Below, piece after piece: positions 39,537 to 49,938 of a DNA stretch of 57,581 bases. The position numbers were made by a program, and so were the translations under genes. The stretch's first letter is position 1. Each line of letters opens with the position of its first letter. Under the pieces are notes generated by a model, which made no database searches, was not told the DNA's origin, and worked only from the letters and a program-made list of their open reading frames with translations. This stretch comes from Microcaldota archaeon (GTDB lineage Archaea > Micrarchaeota > Micrarchaeia > Anstonellales > Bilamarchaeaceae), in assembly GCA_018812625.1 (NCBI GenBank), contig JAHJDH010000031.1, positions 1 through 57,581 on the forward strand, written 5' to 3'.

Positions 39537-41213
39537 TCAACAAGAAAAAATAAACGTAAGCGGATCTTTTTTATCTAATCTGCAAAATCCAAACCTCTCA
39601 AATTGAATAATTGAATCTGGCGCAAGGTTTTCCACGGATTTCTCGCAAAATCCTTTAACAACTTCAAGACTATCTGGATTAAATTCGCCATCTTTAAGCA
39701 GATCTTTTGGAATCAAAACTTCGCACTCAAGATGATCATCTGGCACCCATTGAAGCTTCTTTGGAACCATTCCATCTTCAGAAAGTTCGCAGGAATATGT
39801 TTCTCCTTTTGAAATAAGTTTGACATTGCACAAATCCTTGAGCCGGAAAACTTCACCGGTTTCAAGCTTTTCTGCATCTGCTTTTGGAATATAAACGGTA
39901 CTTCCTGCATTGAGTCTTCTCATTCCAAGATCTTTTTTTGGATGCATAGAAAGCTCAATTTCTTTGTTCTCAAGGCCGGAAATTTCAATTTTTACTGGGT
40001 CTGGAACAAAGAAATAATGTGGAGCTTCTTTGTCAAGAAGTTTTCTGTTGAATGCAAGAAGAACCTCCCAATCTGGTTCGCTCTCGGTTCGAGAAAGCCC
40101 GAAATAAAGAACAAATTGCTTGATTGCTTCGGCGAGTAGGCCTCTCCTCTTTAATCCTGAAACTGTAGGTAGCCTAGGATCATCCCAGCCCATCACCTTT
40201 CCATTAGTAACTAGCGGAGTAATCAGCCTTTTGCTGATTGGTGCATTTTTTATTGCGAGTCTGGAAAATGGAACCATTGTCGGAGTTTCCCACCCAAGAA
40301 GTTCAAAGAGTTTAGCATAAAGCTCATCACGAAGCTCATATTCCTTTGATCGCATTGGATGAGTAAGTCCTTCAAGATGATCCATAACAACAACAGAAAG
40401 ATCATAGGAAGGCCAAACAATGTATTTTGTCCCTTGACGGTAGTGTTCTTTTTCAATAATTCTAGCAAGAGCAGGATCTCTCATAACAGTATTTTTTGAC
40501 TCGAGATTGCCCTTAAATAAAAGTAATGCTTCCCCTTGTTTATATTCTCCAGATAGCATTTTCTTCCACCTATCGAGATTTTCTTCTGGAGATAAGTTTC
40601 TCTCAGGCAGTGGTTTGGAATTGGTTCTGGAATCAGATAATTTTTCTTTTGGGGAAGTGCTCACATAAGCATTTCCACCAGCAATTAATTTTTCTGCTGC
40701 CTTGTACAGTTCATCCATATTATCAGATGTATAGCTTTCACTGGCCCATTTTATTCCAAGCCAAGTAAGGCCACTTTTTATAGCATCAACATATTCAGCA
40801 GATTCCTTTTCAGGATTAGTATCATCAAAGCGAAGAAGCATCTTTCCATCATAATTTGCAGCAGCTTCATAGTCAAGCCAGGCTGCCTTTGCATGACCTA
40901 TATGTGGATATCCAGAGGGCTCTGGAGGAAATCTGGTTACTACGGCTCCAGCTTCTGCATTTTGAAGAGTTATTGTTTTTTCTTTTTCTTCTTTGACAAG
41001 ATATTCAAATTCAGACATTTCTTGCTCAAGTTCTTCCTTGCTTAGTTTTGAGGCCCTCCCAATTTCAGCAGAAATTTTTCCCATCGTACCTTTGACATCT
41101 GTTTTGCAGTCTGGATACTCTCCGATAACCTTTCCAATAATAGAGCCCGGATTTGCCTTTCCATAATCAGCAATATTCTTGAGAACATGTTTGCGAATGA
41201 TAGAATTTAACAT
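39537..41213 (-). CDS. gltX: Glutamyl-tRNA synthetase, archaeal type
   Basis: The protein has 558 residues from ATG 41213. Class I features are PPEPSGYPHIGHAKA (HIGH at the expected place) and the KMSKS equivalent NAPISKRLI. The N-terminal 95 residues are the alpha-helical appended domain of archaeal and eukaryotic GluRS. The C-terminal beta-rich anticodon-binding half is GlnRS-like. It charges tRNA-Glu; archaeal enzymes of this type are usually non-discriminating and also charge tRNA-Gln. The lysine-rich gene lies upstream. Confidence 0.96.
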   Translation of the reverse strand: MLNSIIRKHVLKNIADYGKANPGSIIGKVIGEYPDCKTDVKGTMGKISAEIGRASKLSKEELEQEMSEFEYLVKEEKEKTITLQNAEAGAVVTRFPPEPSGYPHIGHAKAAWLDYEAAANYDGKMLLRFDDTNPEKESAEYVDAIKSGLTWLGIKWASESYTSDNMDELYKAAEKLIAGGNAYVSTSPKEKLSDSRTNSKPLPERNLSPEENLDRWKKMLSGEYKQGEALLLFKGNLESKNTVMRDPALARIIEKEHYRQGTKYIVWPSYDLSVVVMDHLEGLTHPMRSKEYELRDELYAKLFELLGWETPTMVPFSRLAIKNAPISKRLITPLVTNGKVMGWDDPRLPTVSGLKRRGLLAEAIKQFVLYFGLSRTESEPDWEVLLAFNRKLLDKEAPHYFFVPDPVKIEISGLENKEIELSMHPKKDLGMRRLNAGSTVYIPKADAEKLETGEVFRLKDLCNVKLISKGETYSCELSEDGMVPKKLQWVPDDHLECEVLIPKDLLKDGEFNPDSLEVVKGFCEKSVENLAPDSIIQFERFGFCRLDKKDPLTFIFSC

Positions 41214-41241
41214 AAAAGATAGTTCAAAGACAGTATTTTTA

Positions 41242-41736
41242 TTATGGGGTGATCTTCCCAAAATTCGATTGTCTAAACCTGATAATCATGCCCTTTTCTT
41301 TAGGGATTGTTTCTTTTCTGCCAAGTTTCCATGATAAGTTTTCGTAGATATCATGCATGCAAATTCGATCGTCATCTGTTCTGATAAGGTCTTTAAGTTC
41401 AGGGTGTTTTGAAAGGATTTCTGCTATATTGTCCATGAAAAGTGCAGTAATAACAAAATCATAGATTTGGTTTGCCTGCTCATCGTTCAAAGCAGAAAGA
41501 GCATTTGAAAATGCAGTATAATTTAGATTATAACTCTTGCGAAGCCCAATCCATAATCTTCGAAGAGCAGGGGTAACATTTACTTTATCTGATTTTTTTG
41601 GAGCAGGAAGAGCAGTTTTTTTCACTGGTTTTTCGACTGTTTTTTTTGCAGCTATTACTGCTGGTTTTGATGTTTTCTTCTTTGTTTTTTTTGTAGTAGT
41701 TTTTTTCTTGGCCAAGATAACACCAATTGAAAACAT
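41242..41736 (-). CDS. Hypothetical protein with Lys-rich N-terminal tail
   Basis: The 164-residue protein starts with a Lys/Thr/Ala-rich tail of about 45 residues (AKKKTTTKKTKKKTSKPA) followed by a helical domain (RRLWIGLRKSYNLNYTAFSNALSALND) with no recognised family. The tail may bind DNA or RNA. It ends 28 bases before gltX and is probably co-transcribed with it. A TTG at the start of the Lys tail is an alternative start. Confidence 0.6.
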   Translation of the reverse strand: MFSIGVILAKKKTTTKKTKKKTSKPAVIAAKKTVEKPVKKTALPAPKKSDKVNVTPALRRLWIGLRKSYNLNYTAFSNALSALNDEQANQIYDFVITALFMDNIAEILSKHPELKDLIRTDDDRICMHDIYENLSWKLGRKETIPKEKGMIIRFRQSNFGKITP

Positions 41737-41825
41737 ACAATTGAATTATTTAAATACTTGCAAGTAAAGAGGTCATAGAATCCCATTATAGATAACTTTA
41801 TTAATATATCCTGAGAAAGAAAAGT

Positions 41826-42059
41826 ATGAAACAACAAATAGGGCAGAGGCAAACTTGCAAAGGACGAACAACAAAAAGCAGATTCAAAGATAGAGATATT
41901 GCAAGTGTAATGCAAGAAGAGATTAATAGGGGAATTGTAAGAGACGATCATGAATGGGTTTCCCCAGCTACTGACGATGGAGCAAAAAACAGTAGAGAAA
42001 TTTCAGCTTCTGATGTTAATTTTAGGATTTTTGATACAAAGCTTAATAAAGAAGAATAG
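41826..42059 (+). CDS. Small hypothetical protein
   Basis: The 77-residue, highly charged protein contains no hydrophobic or Cys-rich region. It starts MKQQIGQRQTCKGRTTKSRF and ends in an acidic-basic mix. An AT-rich box lies upstream (TTTATTAATATATCC, about 30 bases before ATG). No family recognised. Confidence 0.45.
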   Translation: MKQQIGQRQTCKGRTTKSRFKDRDIASVMQEEINRGIVRDDHEWVSPATDDGAKNSREISASDVNFRIFDTKLNKEE

Positions 42060-42099
42060 GTCCTAATAGGAGTAACTATCCAAAAGGAGGTGTAGAACC

Positions 42100-42204
42100 A
42101 TGAAAAACGAAAACATGAAATCTGTAAGCAGGAAGCATGTATCTAATTGTATGCACTTGATCTACACCTTTATCATCTGGGAACAGGTGGAATGCAGGAA
42201 ATAA
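42100..42204 (+). CDS. 34-codon leader frame
   Basis: The frame begins MKNENMKSVSRKHVSNCMHL and continues through IYTFIIWEQVECRK to a stop at 42202-42204. The frame has a near-consensus ribosome site with correct spacing, rare for a random frame, but contains no recognised domain. It could be a true small protein or the coding part of a translated leader. Confidence 0.45.
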   Translation: MKNENMKSVSRKHVSNCMHLIYTFIIWEQVECRK

Positions 42205-42301
42205 GGGGATCTGAAAGGATCGTGGCGCCCGGAAAATCCTGCGGCGGAACTTTTTAGCTAGATGATTTCACGCCAAATTATTGGCATTTCATAACGGTTT
42301 G

Positions 42302-42325
42302 AGGGGTACTAATACCCCTATTTTC
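42302..42325 (+). terminator. Hairpin followed by T-rich stretch
   Basis: AGGGGTA (42302-42308) pairs perfectly with TACCCCT (42313-42319) across CTAA, followed by ATTTTC. It ends the leader-RNA region and lies about 28 bases before ATG 42347 of the AT-hook/HTH gene. It may act as a terminator or attenuator. Confidence 0.6.
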
Positions 42326-42346
42326 AAAAAAAATCGGTGATAGTAA

Positions 42347-42601
42347 ATGAATAACTCAAATGCGGTGGATGAAGGGCCTATGGTTCCTTTTGCCCCGCCA
42401 GGACCAGAGGATTATCAGGAATATTCCTCTTCGAGACGTGGCAGACCACGAAAAGCGCAAAATTCGGCAAGGGTTGAACAAGTGCTTCAGCTGTACTTTG
42501 TCGAGAGACTGTCCATGAGAAAAGTAGCTGAAGTTGTCGGCATGTCTCACATGAGTGTATATAGAATGCTAAGCGATCCGAATTTAGAGCTGCTCTTGTA
42601 G
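42347..42601 (+). CDS. Small AT-hook/HTH DNA-binding protein
   Basis: The 84-residue protein has an acidic, Pro-rich N-terminus, then the AT-hook-like core RRGRPRK (residues 30-36), which inserts into the minor groove of A/T DNA. A homeodomain/resolvase-like helix-turn-helix follows (ERLSMRKVAEVVGMSHMSVYRML). Combining an AT-hook with an HTH in so small a protein is unusual for an archaeon. GGTGATAG lies before ATG 42347. It may control the leader RNA upstream or its own gene. Confidence 0.75.
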   Translation: MNNSNAVDEGPMVPFAPPGPEDYQEYSSSRRGRPRKAQNSARVEQVLQLYFVERLSMRKVAEVVGMSHMSVYRMLSDPNLELLL

Positions 42602-42619
42602 CGTTCTGTAAATTTTTTT

Positions 42620-43768
42620 TTATTTTTTTGGATTCTCATGATCTTTTAATTTTTTTAGGGCCTTTAACCTTACAGATTGCGGAATTAAAATAGAGAATGA
42701 AATAAACTGCAAAACTTCAATTTCGCCCATTAATGCTAATTTTTCGATTATTTTATCCATATGAGTAACTAGAGCCTGAAAAGCTTTGGAATTTAGTTCA
42801 GTAACTGTATAGTCTGGAGAATGGGAAATACTCTCAACAATATCATCATAGTCCTTGAGATATTCAACTACAGCACCTATGACTACCTCTTCATCTTGAG
42901 AGGACAAGTTCTCAAATAAAAGTTCTGGCTCAATTGATGCAATTCCATCATTTGCTCTTTTGGATTTTGGAGCTTCAGCTGCAATTATTGGGACATGCTC
43001 AAGCTCACCCATTCTGATTAATGCTTCTTTGGCAAGTGCGTGCGTCTCAGTAGACAGAAGCTCAAACTCAGAAGCAAAATGCAATTCAGGAATTAAGTTC
43101 ATCTCTTCAAGAACGCCGATTACTTCCTCTTGATTGTGCTCAATAACATCTACTGCAGCAGAAGTTAGTTCTGTTACAGTTAGTTCAGGAACAACTGATA
43201 CTTCTAGCACTAGGCCATGATAATTGCTTATGAACTCAACTGCCCCAATTACTTGATCTTCTGCCAATTCTGAGTTTAAGTGTCCCACAAGTTCATTGAG
43301 CTCCTCGCCAGTTACAGGTGCCGAGCGAAGAAGGGTTTGCTCTGGAATTGAATCTGCAAGATCTGGATTTATATCTCGCAGAGCTTCAAGAGCATGATTA
43401 TTGAATTCAGATGATAAAAAACTGCACTGGGCAATAAATTTTAGTTCGTGGGCTGCCCCATCCTCTGCAATTTCACTGATCAGAGTTTCTTTGTTTTCAT
43501 TGGCAGTCTCAAGCATTACCTTGACAAAATATCTATCAGGAACCTCAGTACATTCAAGGGCGCCTTGGATTACATCATTTGGCCGGTTTAAAAATTCGCG
43601 AAGTCCTTTAAGTTGCTCTTCCTGCTTTTCACTTTGAAGAAGAGATATTAATTGTAAAATCTGCTCACCAGAATATGGATTCCCAACTACTAGTGGAGAA
43701 TTATTTTCCTCGCGCTGTTTAACTGGTATCTTTGCATGAATCAAACTACGCGTCTGGTTTTTTTTCAT
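42620..43768 (-). CDS. Alpha-solenoid protein with three repeats
   Basis: The 382-residue acidic protein consists of three related blocks of about 105 residues, each with L-E/NL-S then V-GA-E-L, then TVTEL--A----, and an ALK-L end. Blocks two and three share PELTVTELTSAAVDVIEHN and SPDYTVTELNSKAFQALVTH. The repeats are helical, HEAT-like and should form a binding scaffold. A 40-residue basic start precedes the first block. Function unknown. Confidence 0.62.
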   Translation of the reverse strand: MKKNQTRSLIHAKIPVKQREENNSPLVVGNPYSGEQILQLISLLQSEKQEEQLKGLREFLNRPNDVIQGALECTEVPDRYFVKVMLETANENKETLISEIAEDGAAHELKFIAQCSFLSSEFNNHALEALRDINPDLADSIPEQTLLRSAPVTGEELNELVGHLNSELAEDQVIGAVEFISNYHGLVLEVSVVPELTVTELTSAAVDVIEHNQEEVIGVLEEMNLIPELHFASEFELLSTETHALAKEALIRMGELEHVPIIAAEAPKSKRANDGIASIEPELLFENLSSQDEEVVIGAVVEYLKDYDDIVESISHSPDYTVTELNSKAFQALVTHMDKIIEKLALMGEIEVLQFISFSILIPQSVRLKALKKLKDHENPKK

Positions 43769-43808
43769 TATGAGATTATACTGTTTGGATTAATATCCAT
43801 TTGCATGA

Positions 43809-44180
43809 CTAATCTCTTTTCGTGATACTAACAGACAGCCCAACTCCTGCTGGAAATGGATGAATTAGGGTGATCTTTATCGTCGCATCAGTCATTGGAT
43901 CCCTAAATGTTTTTGATTCATCATAGTAAAGGTTTTCAGTTGCAATAATTTCTCCACCCCTAAGTATATCCACAACAGAACACAGCCCGTTTTTTTCTTT
44001 AAATGAAAATCTAAAACCTCCGATTGAAAAGGCTGAGCCTCCAAGAAGAACACCAAAAATTGCTTTCTCAGACGGAGTAGACCCCTCATCAGGCACCAAC
44101 TTTAAATGAGATGCAGAAAATGCTTTGACACCATCATCTTTTAGTGATGAGTCTGGCCTTCTAAGTTTTTTCGAATTCAT
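43809..44180 (-). CDS. Hypothetical protein beside the histidine kinase
   Basis: The protein has 123 residues from ATG 44180; GTG 44189 overlaps the kinase stop. A basic start (SKKLRRPDSSLKDDG) leads into a strand-rich domain (FGVLLGGSAFSIGGFRFSFKEKNGLCSVVDIL). No receiver-domain Asp pocket is seen, so this is probably not a response regulator. It likely belongs to the kinase operon. Confidence 0.55.
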   Translation of the reverse strand: MNSKKLRRPDSSLKDDGVKAFSASHLKLVPDEGSTPSEKAIFGVLLGGSAFSIGGFRFSFKEKNGLCSVVDILRGGEIIATENLYYDESKTFRDPMTDATIKITLIHPFPAGVGLSVSITKRD

Positions 44181-44185
44181 GATTA

Positions 44186-44938
44186 TCACTCTGAGACTGG
44201 AATTGAAATATTGAACTTTGTGCCTTTTCCATACATGGTTTCAACATCAACTAATCCGCCAAGTAATGAAACTGAATGAAGGACAACAAAAAGTCCAAGT
44301 CCTGTTCCTGTTTCTTTTGTTGTAACTCCAACATCAAATGCCAAATCAAGATCATCTCTTGACATTCCACAGCCATTATCCATAACAGATATCTCGGCAA
44401 ACTGAGCCATATCGATAGTAACATTTGAAGATAAAACGCTTATCCTGCCTTCTGGCCCAAGCGCCTCATGAGCATTCTTAAGGATATTGAATAATGCCCG
44501 ATAAAGCACAAGCGGATTACCACGAACATTTCCTTCTGCTTGAAGATTCTCAGAAATCTTGCAGGTTCCAGCAGCATTAGTTATTGATAAAATTGCGCGA
44601 TGTATTTCATCTTCTGGATCAAATGGCATATCAATTAGGACATTATGTTGGATTTCAACCATTAGGCCGGCAATTTTGGAAACTTGCTCAAGGGCTGTTT
44701 TTGAACTTTTATGAAAAGCAACTATTTTTGGATGGATTCTTGCTGCAGCTGTTGCTCCTATATTGGAAAAGAAATCATTCATTGATATTACCGGAGATAG
44801 AAGCCCATTGATGTCATGTCTTAGGGATCTTAGATACATGGATTTCATTACAGCTAACGGTTCATTCAAGGGAGTTCCTACAAATGTTTTTTTAGCTCGA
44901 AGATCAAAATGCTTCCTTGAAATTCTAGTAATAGTCAT
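44186..44938 (-). CDS. Cytosolic sensor histidine kinase
   Basis: The protein has 250 residues from ATG 44938. The phosphoacceptor region is RHDINGLLSPVISM, the N box NILKNAHEALG, G1 VMDNGCGMSRDD and G2 GTGLGLFVVLHSVSLLGG. The length leaves no room for a membrane sensor: the first 40 residues are basic, with no hydrophobic span. This is therefore a soluble kinase whose signal must come from another protein. No response regulator is adjacent. Confidence 0.88.
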   Translation of the reverse strand: MTITRISRKHFDLRAKKTFVGTPLNEPLAVMKSMYLRSLRHDINGLLSPVISMNDFFSNIGATAAARIHPKIVAFHKSSKTALEQVSKIAGLMVEIQHNVLIDMPFDPEDEIHRAILSITNAAGTCKISENLQAEGNVRGNPLVLYRALFNILKNAHEALGPEGRISVLSSNVTIDMAQFAEISVMDNGCGMSRDDLDLAFDVGVTTKETGTGLGLFVVLHSVSLLGGLVDVETMYGKGTKFNISIPVSE

Positions 44939-45045
44939 ATAATCCACTTAATGTTTGTATAATAGTAAATTTGTGGTATTTAATTTATATATCTATTGCT
45001 AATTAGCATTAATAATAACAGTACAAAAATAGGAAAATGCCCAAA

Positions 45046-45588
45046 TTATTTGATCAAAAGGAAGTCTTTAAATTCAATTTTCTTAACGTTGAGCCATGCT
45101 TCACATTCTGCAAAAAAAGCATTGTCAGTTTCTCTTAACTTGTCTATTAAAGATCTGCCTTTTTCAGTGAGTTGATATGAGCATTTGACTAGATGGGATT
45201 TGTGAATAGATCGTTCAGGACCTCCGCCAGGAATTTGTGTTGGCTTGATCAGATCAGCTGCCCTCATAGTCGATAAAGAGTAAGATACAGTGGTTCTGGT
45301 TAGATCATACAATTTTGCAATAGCATAACCATGATTGACCTGGGTATCAACAGCACATAAACATGCGACTTGCGTTGTCGTAACAGAAATGGCTTCTTCA
45401 CCAACTCCAAGTGTTAATTTTTTTGTTCGGCGCCTTATTTTGCCAGATTGTGAATACAATTCTGTAAATAATGGATTAGTAAGGCCATGATTTCCATGTC
45501 TTGGCTCTACAATCAAATCTAAACGAATACTAAATCTAGTATGGGGTTGTTTTGCATTAGTATCTTTTTTTGATTTAGACTGGTGCAT
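45046..45588 (-). CDS. MarR-like winged-helix regulator
   Basis: The 180-residue protein has a winged helix-turn-helix in the middle: TTTQVACLCAVDTQVNHGYAIAKLYDLTRTTVSYSLSTMRAADLI, with the basic wing IPGGGPERSIHKSHLVKCSYQLTEKGRSLIDKL. It resembles MarR and other ligand-sensing regulators. N- and C-terminal helices could dimerise. Ligand unknown. AT-rich sequence precedes ATG 45588. Confidence 0.78.
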   Translation of the reverse strand: MHQSKSKKDTNAKQPHTRFSIRLDLIVEPRHGNHGLTNPLFTELYSQSGKIRRRTKKLTLGVGEEAISVTTTQVACLCAVDTQVNHGYAIAKLYDLTRTTVSYSLSTMRAADLIKPTQIPGGGPERSIHKSHLVKCSYQLTEKGRSLIDKLRETDNAFFAECEAWLNVKKIEFKDFLLIK

Positions 45589-45807
45589 GTTAGGGATATC
45601 AATCCAATTCGTATTATTAATGCATATCCTGAGGCATTATGAATACAAAAAAATTCAATTTTTATTTAAGACTTTTTCTTTATTTACGACGTTAGTTTTA
45701 ATAAAAATAGGAAAAAGACTCACGCTTCAATTAGAGTATCTGGTAAGAAAATATTCGTTTCTATGCACACGCATTCCATTATCTTGATGATGTGATTATC
45801 AAAATTT

Positions 45808-47342
<1,535 letters not shown>

Positions 47343-47597
47343 TGATCCTCTGAAAATTACGAATCGAATACATTTACAATTTCCTTAATTTTGGAATTGA
47401 CATCTTACACAGATTATACTCTTGAAGCGTGAGTCAAATCTATAAGTAATAGATTTCAACCAACAATATTGATTCTCAGTATAGTGAAACTGAATACCAA
47501 AAAATCGGTGAAGCATATATACGATAATCGTATTTATAAAACTTTCGGGGGTTTTGGTTTACCCGATATTTACATATATTTAAAAGCAGGTTTTAAC
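47343..47597. promoter_or_regulatory. 16S leader and divergent promoter region
   Basis: These 255 bases hold the minus-strand leader of the 16S gene and, on the plus strand, an ATATATTTAAAAG TATA box (about 47573-47585) 20-25 bases before ATG 47598. The reading frame that runs through here from 47469 is not considered coding. No other gene is seen. Confidence 0.5.
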
Positions 47598-48584
47598 ATG
47601 AATAATAACATGAAAAAGGTTAACCTTCACAATAAGCCAGGAGATTGGGATGGCATAAGAGATAGAGTCTCCAGGCTTAATAAGGTTGCCTCAAGAAGAA
47701 TTGCAAGAAGCCTGAGATCTTATGCTCCATTTGAAGAGCGATTTTGCATTGCTGCAGTTGGAAGCGATGGAAGACTTGAAAAGGGAGAAGTCTCTTCTCT
47801 CGAAGTTGTTTTTTATCATAAGGATATGACTTGTTCTGTTGGAACAGAACTTACAAGACAAGCAAAGGGACTTTGGAGGGAAATTTACTGTCCGCTCCTA
47901 GGGGATAGTGGATATGAAGCCAAAGCAATTGAATCTGACACAATGAGCATTGCATTTGGGAATATGCATGCAGTTTATCCTTCAAGAGTATTGGATTCTG
48001 TACTGATTCATGGAAACCCAGAGGTTCTTGATAAGGCAAAGACAAGAATGGTTGCTGAATGGAATGGAAAGTTTGGTCAAAAGGTCAGAAAAATCCTCAA
48101 AGAACGCAAAAGACAGTCAAAACGGGTAATGGAAACCGGAACGCAAGAATGGAAATCAACTAGCATAGCACATTATAATGCAAATTACGGAAAGGCATTT
48201 TACAATGATCTTGACATTGAAGGTGAATTAGTTCAGGTCAGATCAGCAAAACCAGGGCCACTTAGATTTGTTCAGGGAACAATCGAATTTGCAGTTGTTG
48301 GGATTGCAAGAAAACTGAAACGTGAAGATGCAGAGAAATTAGTAATTGAACTTCCAACTCCCACTATTGAAAAAATAGCTTATCTTGGAAACCTTGGAAT
48401 GCTCAGCCTAACAAACGAGCAGGTTGAGAAAGTTGTTGACTGTTATCTATCGTTCCTAAGATTATATCATGCAAGTGAATCTGGATATGTTGAAGCAGAA
48501 ACAGTAGTAAAATTCGATCCAAAAGAAGCCAGAGAAAGAATTGAAGCACTGTCCAGAATACTTGAAGGCAATATAGTTCGCTAA
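47598..48584 (+). CDS. Nucleotidyltransferase-like protein
   Basis: The protein has 328 residues from ATG 47598, chosen by the TATA box. An N-terminal GSDGRLEKGEVSSLEVVF resembles the GS-GR-E-S-DLEL active-site loop of nucleotidyltransferases such as GlnD and MJ-type families. The second acidic residue of the metal pair is not in its usual place (SLEVVF for SDLELL), so catalysis is uncertain. The rest is helical (TRMVAEWNGKFGQKVRKILKER). Function unknown. Confidence 0.55.
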   Translation: MNNNMKKVNLHNKPGDWDGIRDRVSRLNKVASRRIARSLRSYAPFEERFCIAAVGSDGRLEKGEVSSLEVVFYHKDMTCSVGTELTRQAKGLWREIYCPLLGDSGYEAKAIESDTMSIAFGNMHAVYPSRVLDSVLIHGNPEVLDKAKTRMVAEWNGKFGQKVRKILKERKRQSKRVMETGTQEWKSTSIAHYNANYGKAFYNDLDIEGELVQVRSAKPGPLRFVQGTIEFAVVGIARKLKREDAEKLVIELPTPTIEKIAYLGNLGMLSLTNEQVEKVVDCYLSFLRLYHASESGYVEAETVVKFDPKEARERIEALSRILEGNIVR

Positions 48585-48645
48585 TTTCGCTAATGGCCGA
48601 AGGAATTGCATAATCATCTATTTCATTAGCCCAGCTACGCATAAT

Positions 48646-48732
48646 ATGGACGACGACAAGATTGTCCTTGATCGCAAAGGCTTCAAGGCACTTGCTGTTG
48701 AGTCCAGTGTCAAGGAAACTGGGATTTTTTAA
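48646..48732 (+). pseudogene. Truncated duplicate of the HTH regulator gene's start
   Basis: The first 22 codons read MDDDKIVLDRKGFKALAVE, nearly identical, in DNA as well, to the start of the intact gene at 49309 (MDDDKIVLDRKSFEALAVD). The frame then diverges and stops after 28 codons. The copy has no HTH and no downstream continuation, so it is a fragment left by a duplication. Confidence 0.75.
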
Positions 48733-48789
48733 ACCAACGAAAAACCACTTTTAATAACATATTTAAACCCTTTCACACATAATACTGTT

Positions 48790-49260
48790 ATGAACAAATC
48801 CCAAATAACAACAGTTGGTAAAAGGTCAGTCCCAAAACCACCCTTAAGAGGAGTAGTTAAGGATAGCAAGCCTGAGCCAGACACTATTTTTAATTCTGCA
48901 AAAGGTTCTGTCCCTCCGGAAAGACCATTATTCTCATCAGCAAACCCTGGAGAGCGCATGGTTGAAGTTGTAGAGGAAATGTTTGAACTTGAGAAGGGAA
49001 TTGAGGATCTTGTAGCCGAAGGTATCCAAAGGCCAGTAGTTGCGAAAAAGAAATCACCCCAAGGAATGAGAGGTTCGGTTCCGCCAGAGCAATCGGTCTT
49101 TAATGCAAACGATCCAAGGCAGGCTCTTATTGATAGTATTGAACCAACAGAGCTCTCTTCAGATATTGAAGATCTTGTAGCCGAAGGAACAAGCACATCA
49201 ATAGAAGATTGGAAAAGGATCCCAAAGGCACCAAAACTTCCAATGGAATTTCGATCCTGA
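48790..49260 (+). CDS. Hypothetical protein with two internal repeats
   Basis: The 156-residue acidic protein has two related units: GSVPPERPLFSSANPGE at 39 and GSVPPEQSVFNANDPRQ at 95. Each runs through E--ELE--IEDLVAEG and ends at 78 and 133. The units are about 40 residues long. The repeated IEDLVAEG is a striking short motif of unknown role. The gene sits between the truncated copy and the intact HTH gene, so it may have arrived with the duplication. Confidence 0.6.
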   Translation: MNKSQITTVGKRSVPKPPLRGVVKDSKPEPDTIFNSAKGSVPPERPLFSSANPGERMVEVVEEMFELEKGIEDLVAEGIQRPVVAKKKSPQGMRGSVPPEQSVFNANDPRQALIDSIEPTELSSDIEDLVAEGTSTSIEDWKRIPKAPKLPMEFRS

Positions 49261-49308
49261 CCGAAACATTAACTAATTCTTTTATATTCAATTATTCTAG
49301 TTTTACTT

Positions 49309-49938
49309 ATGGACGATGACAAGATTGTCCTTGATCGCAAAAGCTTCGAGGCACTTGCTGTTGACACTAGAGTCAAGATACTCAAATCACTAAAAGAAAG
49401 AAGAAAAACGCTCACAGAGATCTCGAAAGAACAAAATATGTCTGTTTCTGGAATCAAAGAACATTTGGAGACTCTTGAGAAAGTAGGACTAATTGAAAAG
49501 ATTGATGATGGGCACAAATGGAAATATTACGAGCTTACAAAAAAAGGAAAGGAAATTGTTAGCCCAAGAGAAGTCAAAGTCTTTATTATGCTCTCAATTT
49601 CACTGATTGCACTTATTGCTTCGGCATTTTTCATGTTTCCTCCGATGTCTCAAATGGAAGCAACTCAAACAGGAGGAGCGCGCGTTACTTCTTCTGAAGC
49701 TCCAATGGCTGCTCCTATGGCAGAAGAAAATGCCGCATATGATGTATTATATGATGACGAAGAATACGGAGATGCATCTGCAAAAAGTCTTGGTGGAGAA
49801 TCTCAAGTGCCAGAAGAAATTGAATTGGAGGATTTGGAAGAATCCAAAGATAACAGATTAGTAATTTTAATTGCAGTAATCAGCCTTGCTACGATACTCT
49901 CATGCCTTGGGATCCTCTTTCGAAACAGGATGCACTAA
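49309..49938 (+). CDS. Membrane-anchored winged-helix transcription regulator
   Basis: The 209-residue protein starts with an ArsR-type winged helix (residues 10-80: VKILKSLKERRKTLTEISKEQNMSVSGIKEHLETLEKVGLIEKI) followed by two hydrophobic segments (about residues 92-110 and 183-203). An acidic linker between them (LYDDEEYGDASAKSL) would lie outside the cell. An HTH on the cytosolic side with an outside loop suggests that a signal across the membrane controls DNA binding. It is duplicated at its start at 48646. Confidence 0.82.
   Translation: MDDDKIVLDRKSFEALAVDTRVKILKSLKERRKTLTEISKEQNMSVSGIKEHLETLEKVGLIEKIDDGHKWKYYELTKKGKEIVSPREVKVFIMLSISLIALIASAFFMFPPMSQMEATQTGGARVTSSEAPMAAPMAEENAAYDVLYDDEEYGDASAKSLGGESQVPEEIELEDLEESKDNRLVILIAVISLATILSCLGILFRNRMH

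Larger units (their letters stand above)
42060..42346 (+). promoter_or_regulatory. Leader-RNA candidate with sequestered ribosome site
   Basis: These 287 bases precede the AT-hook gene. They contain a near-perfect ribosome site (AAAGGAGGTG, 42083-42092) for a 34-codon frame. The segment AGGTGTAGA (42088-42096) can pair with TCTACACCT (42161-42169), which would hide that site and enclose the start codon. The 100 bases after the small frame are GC-richer with possible stems (GCCAAATTATTGGC at about 42271-42284). A terminator-like hairpin ends the region. It looks like a regulatory leader or an RNA gene. Confidence 0.45.
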
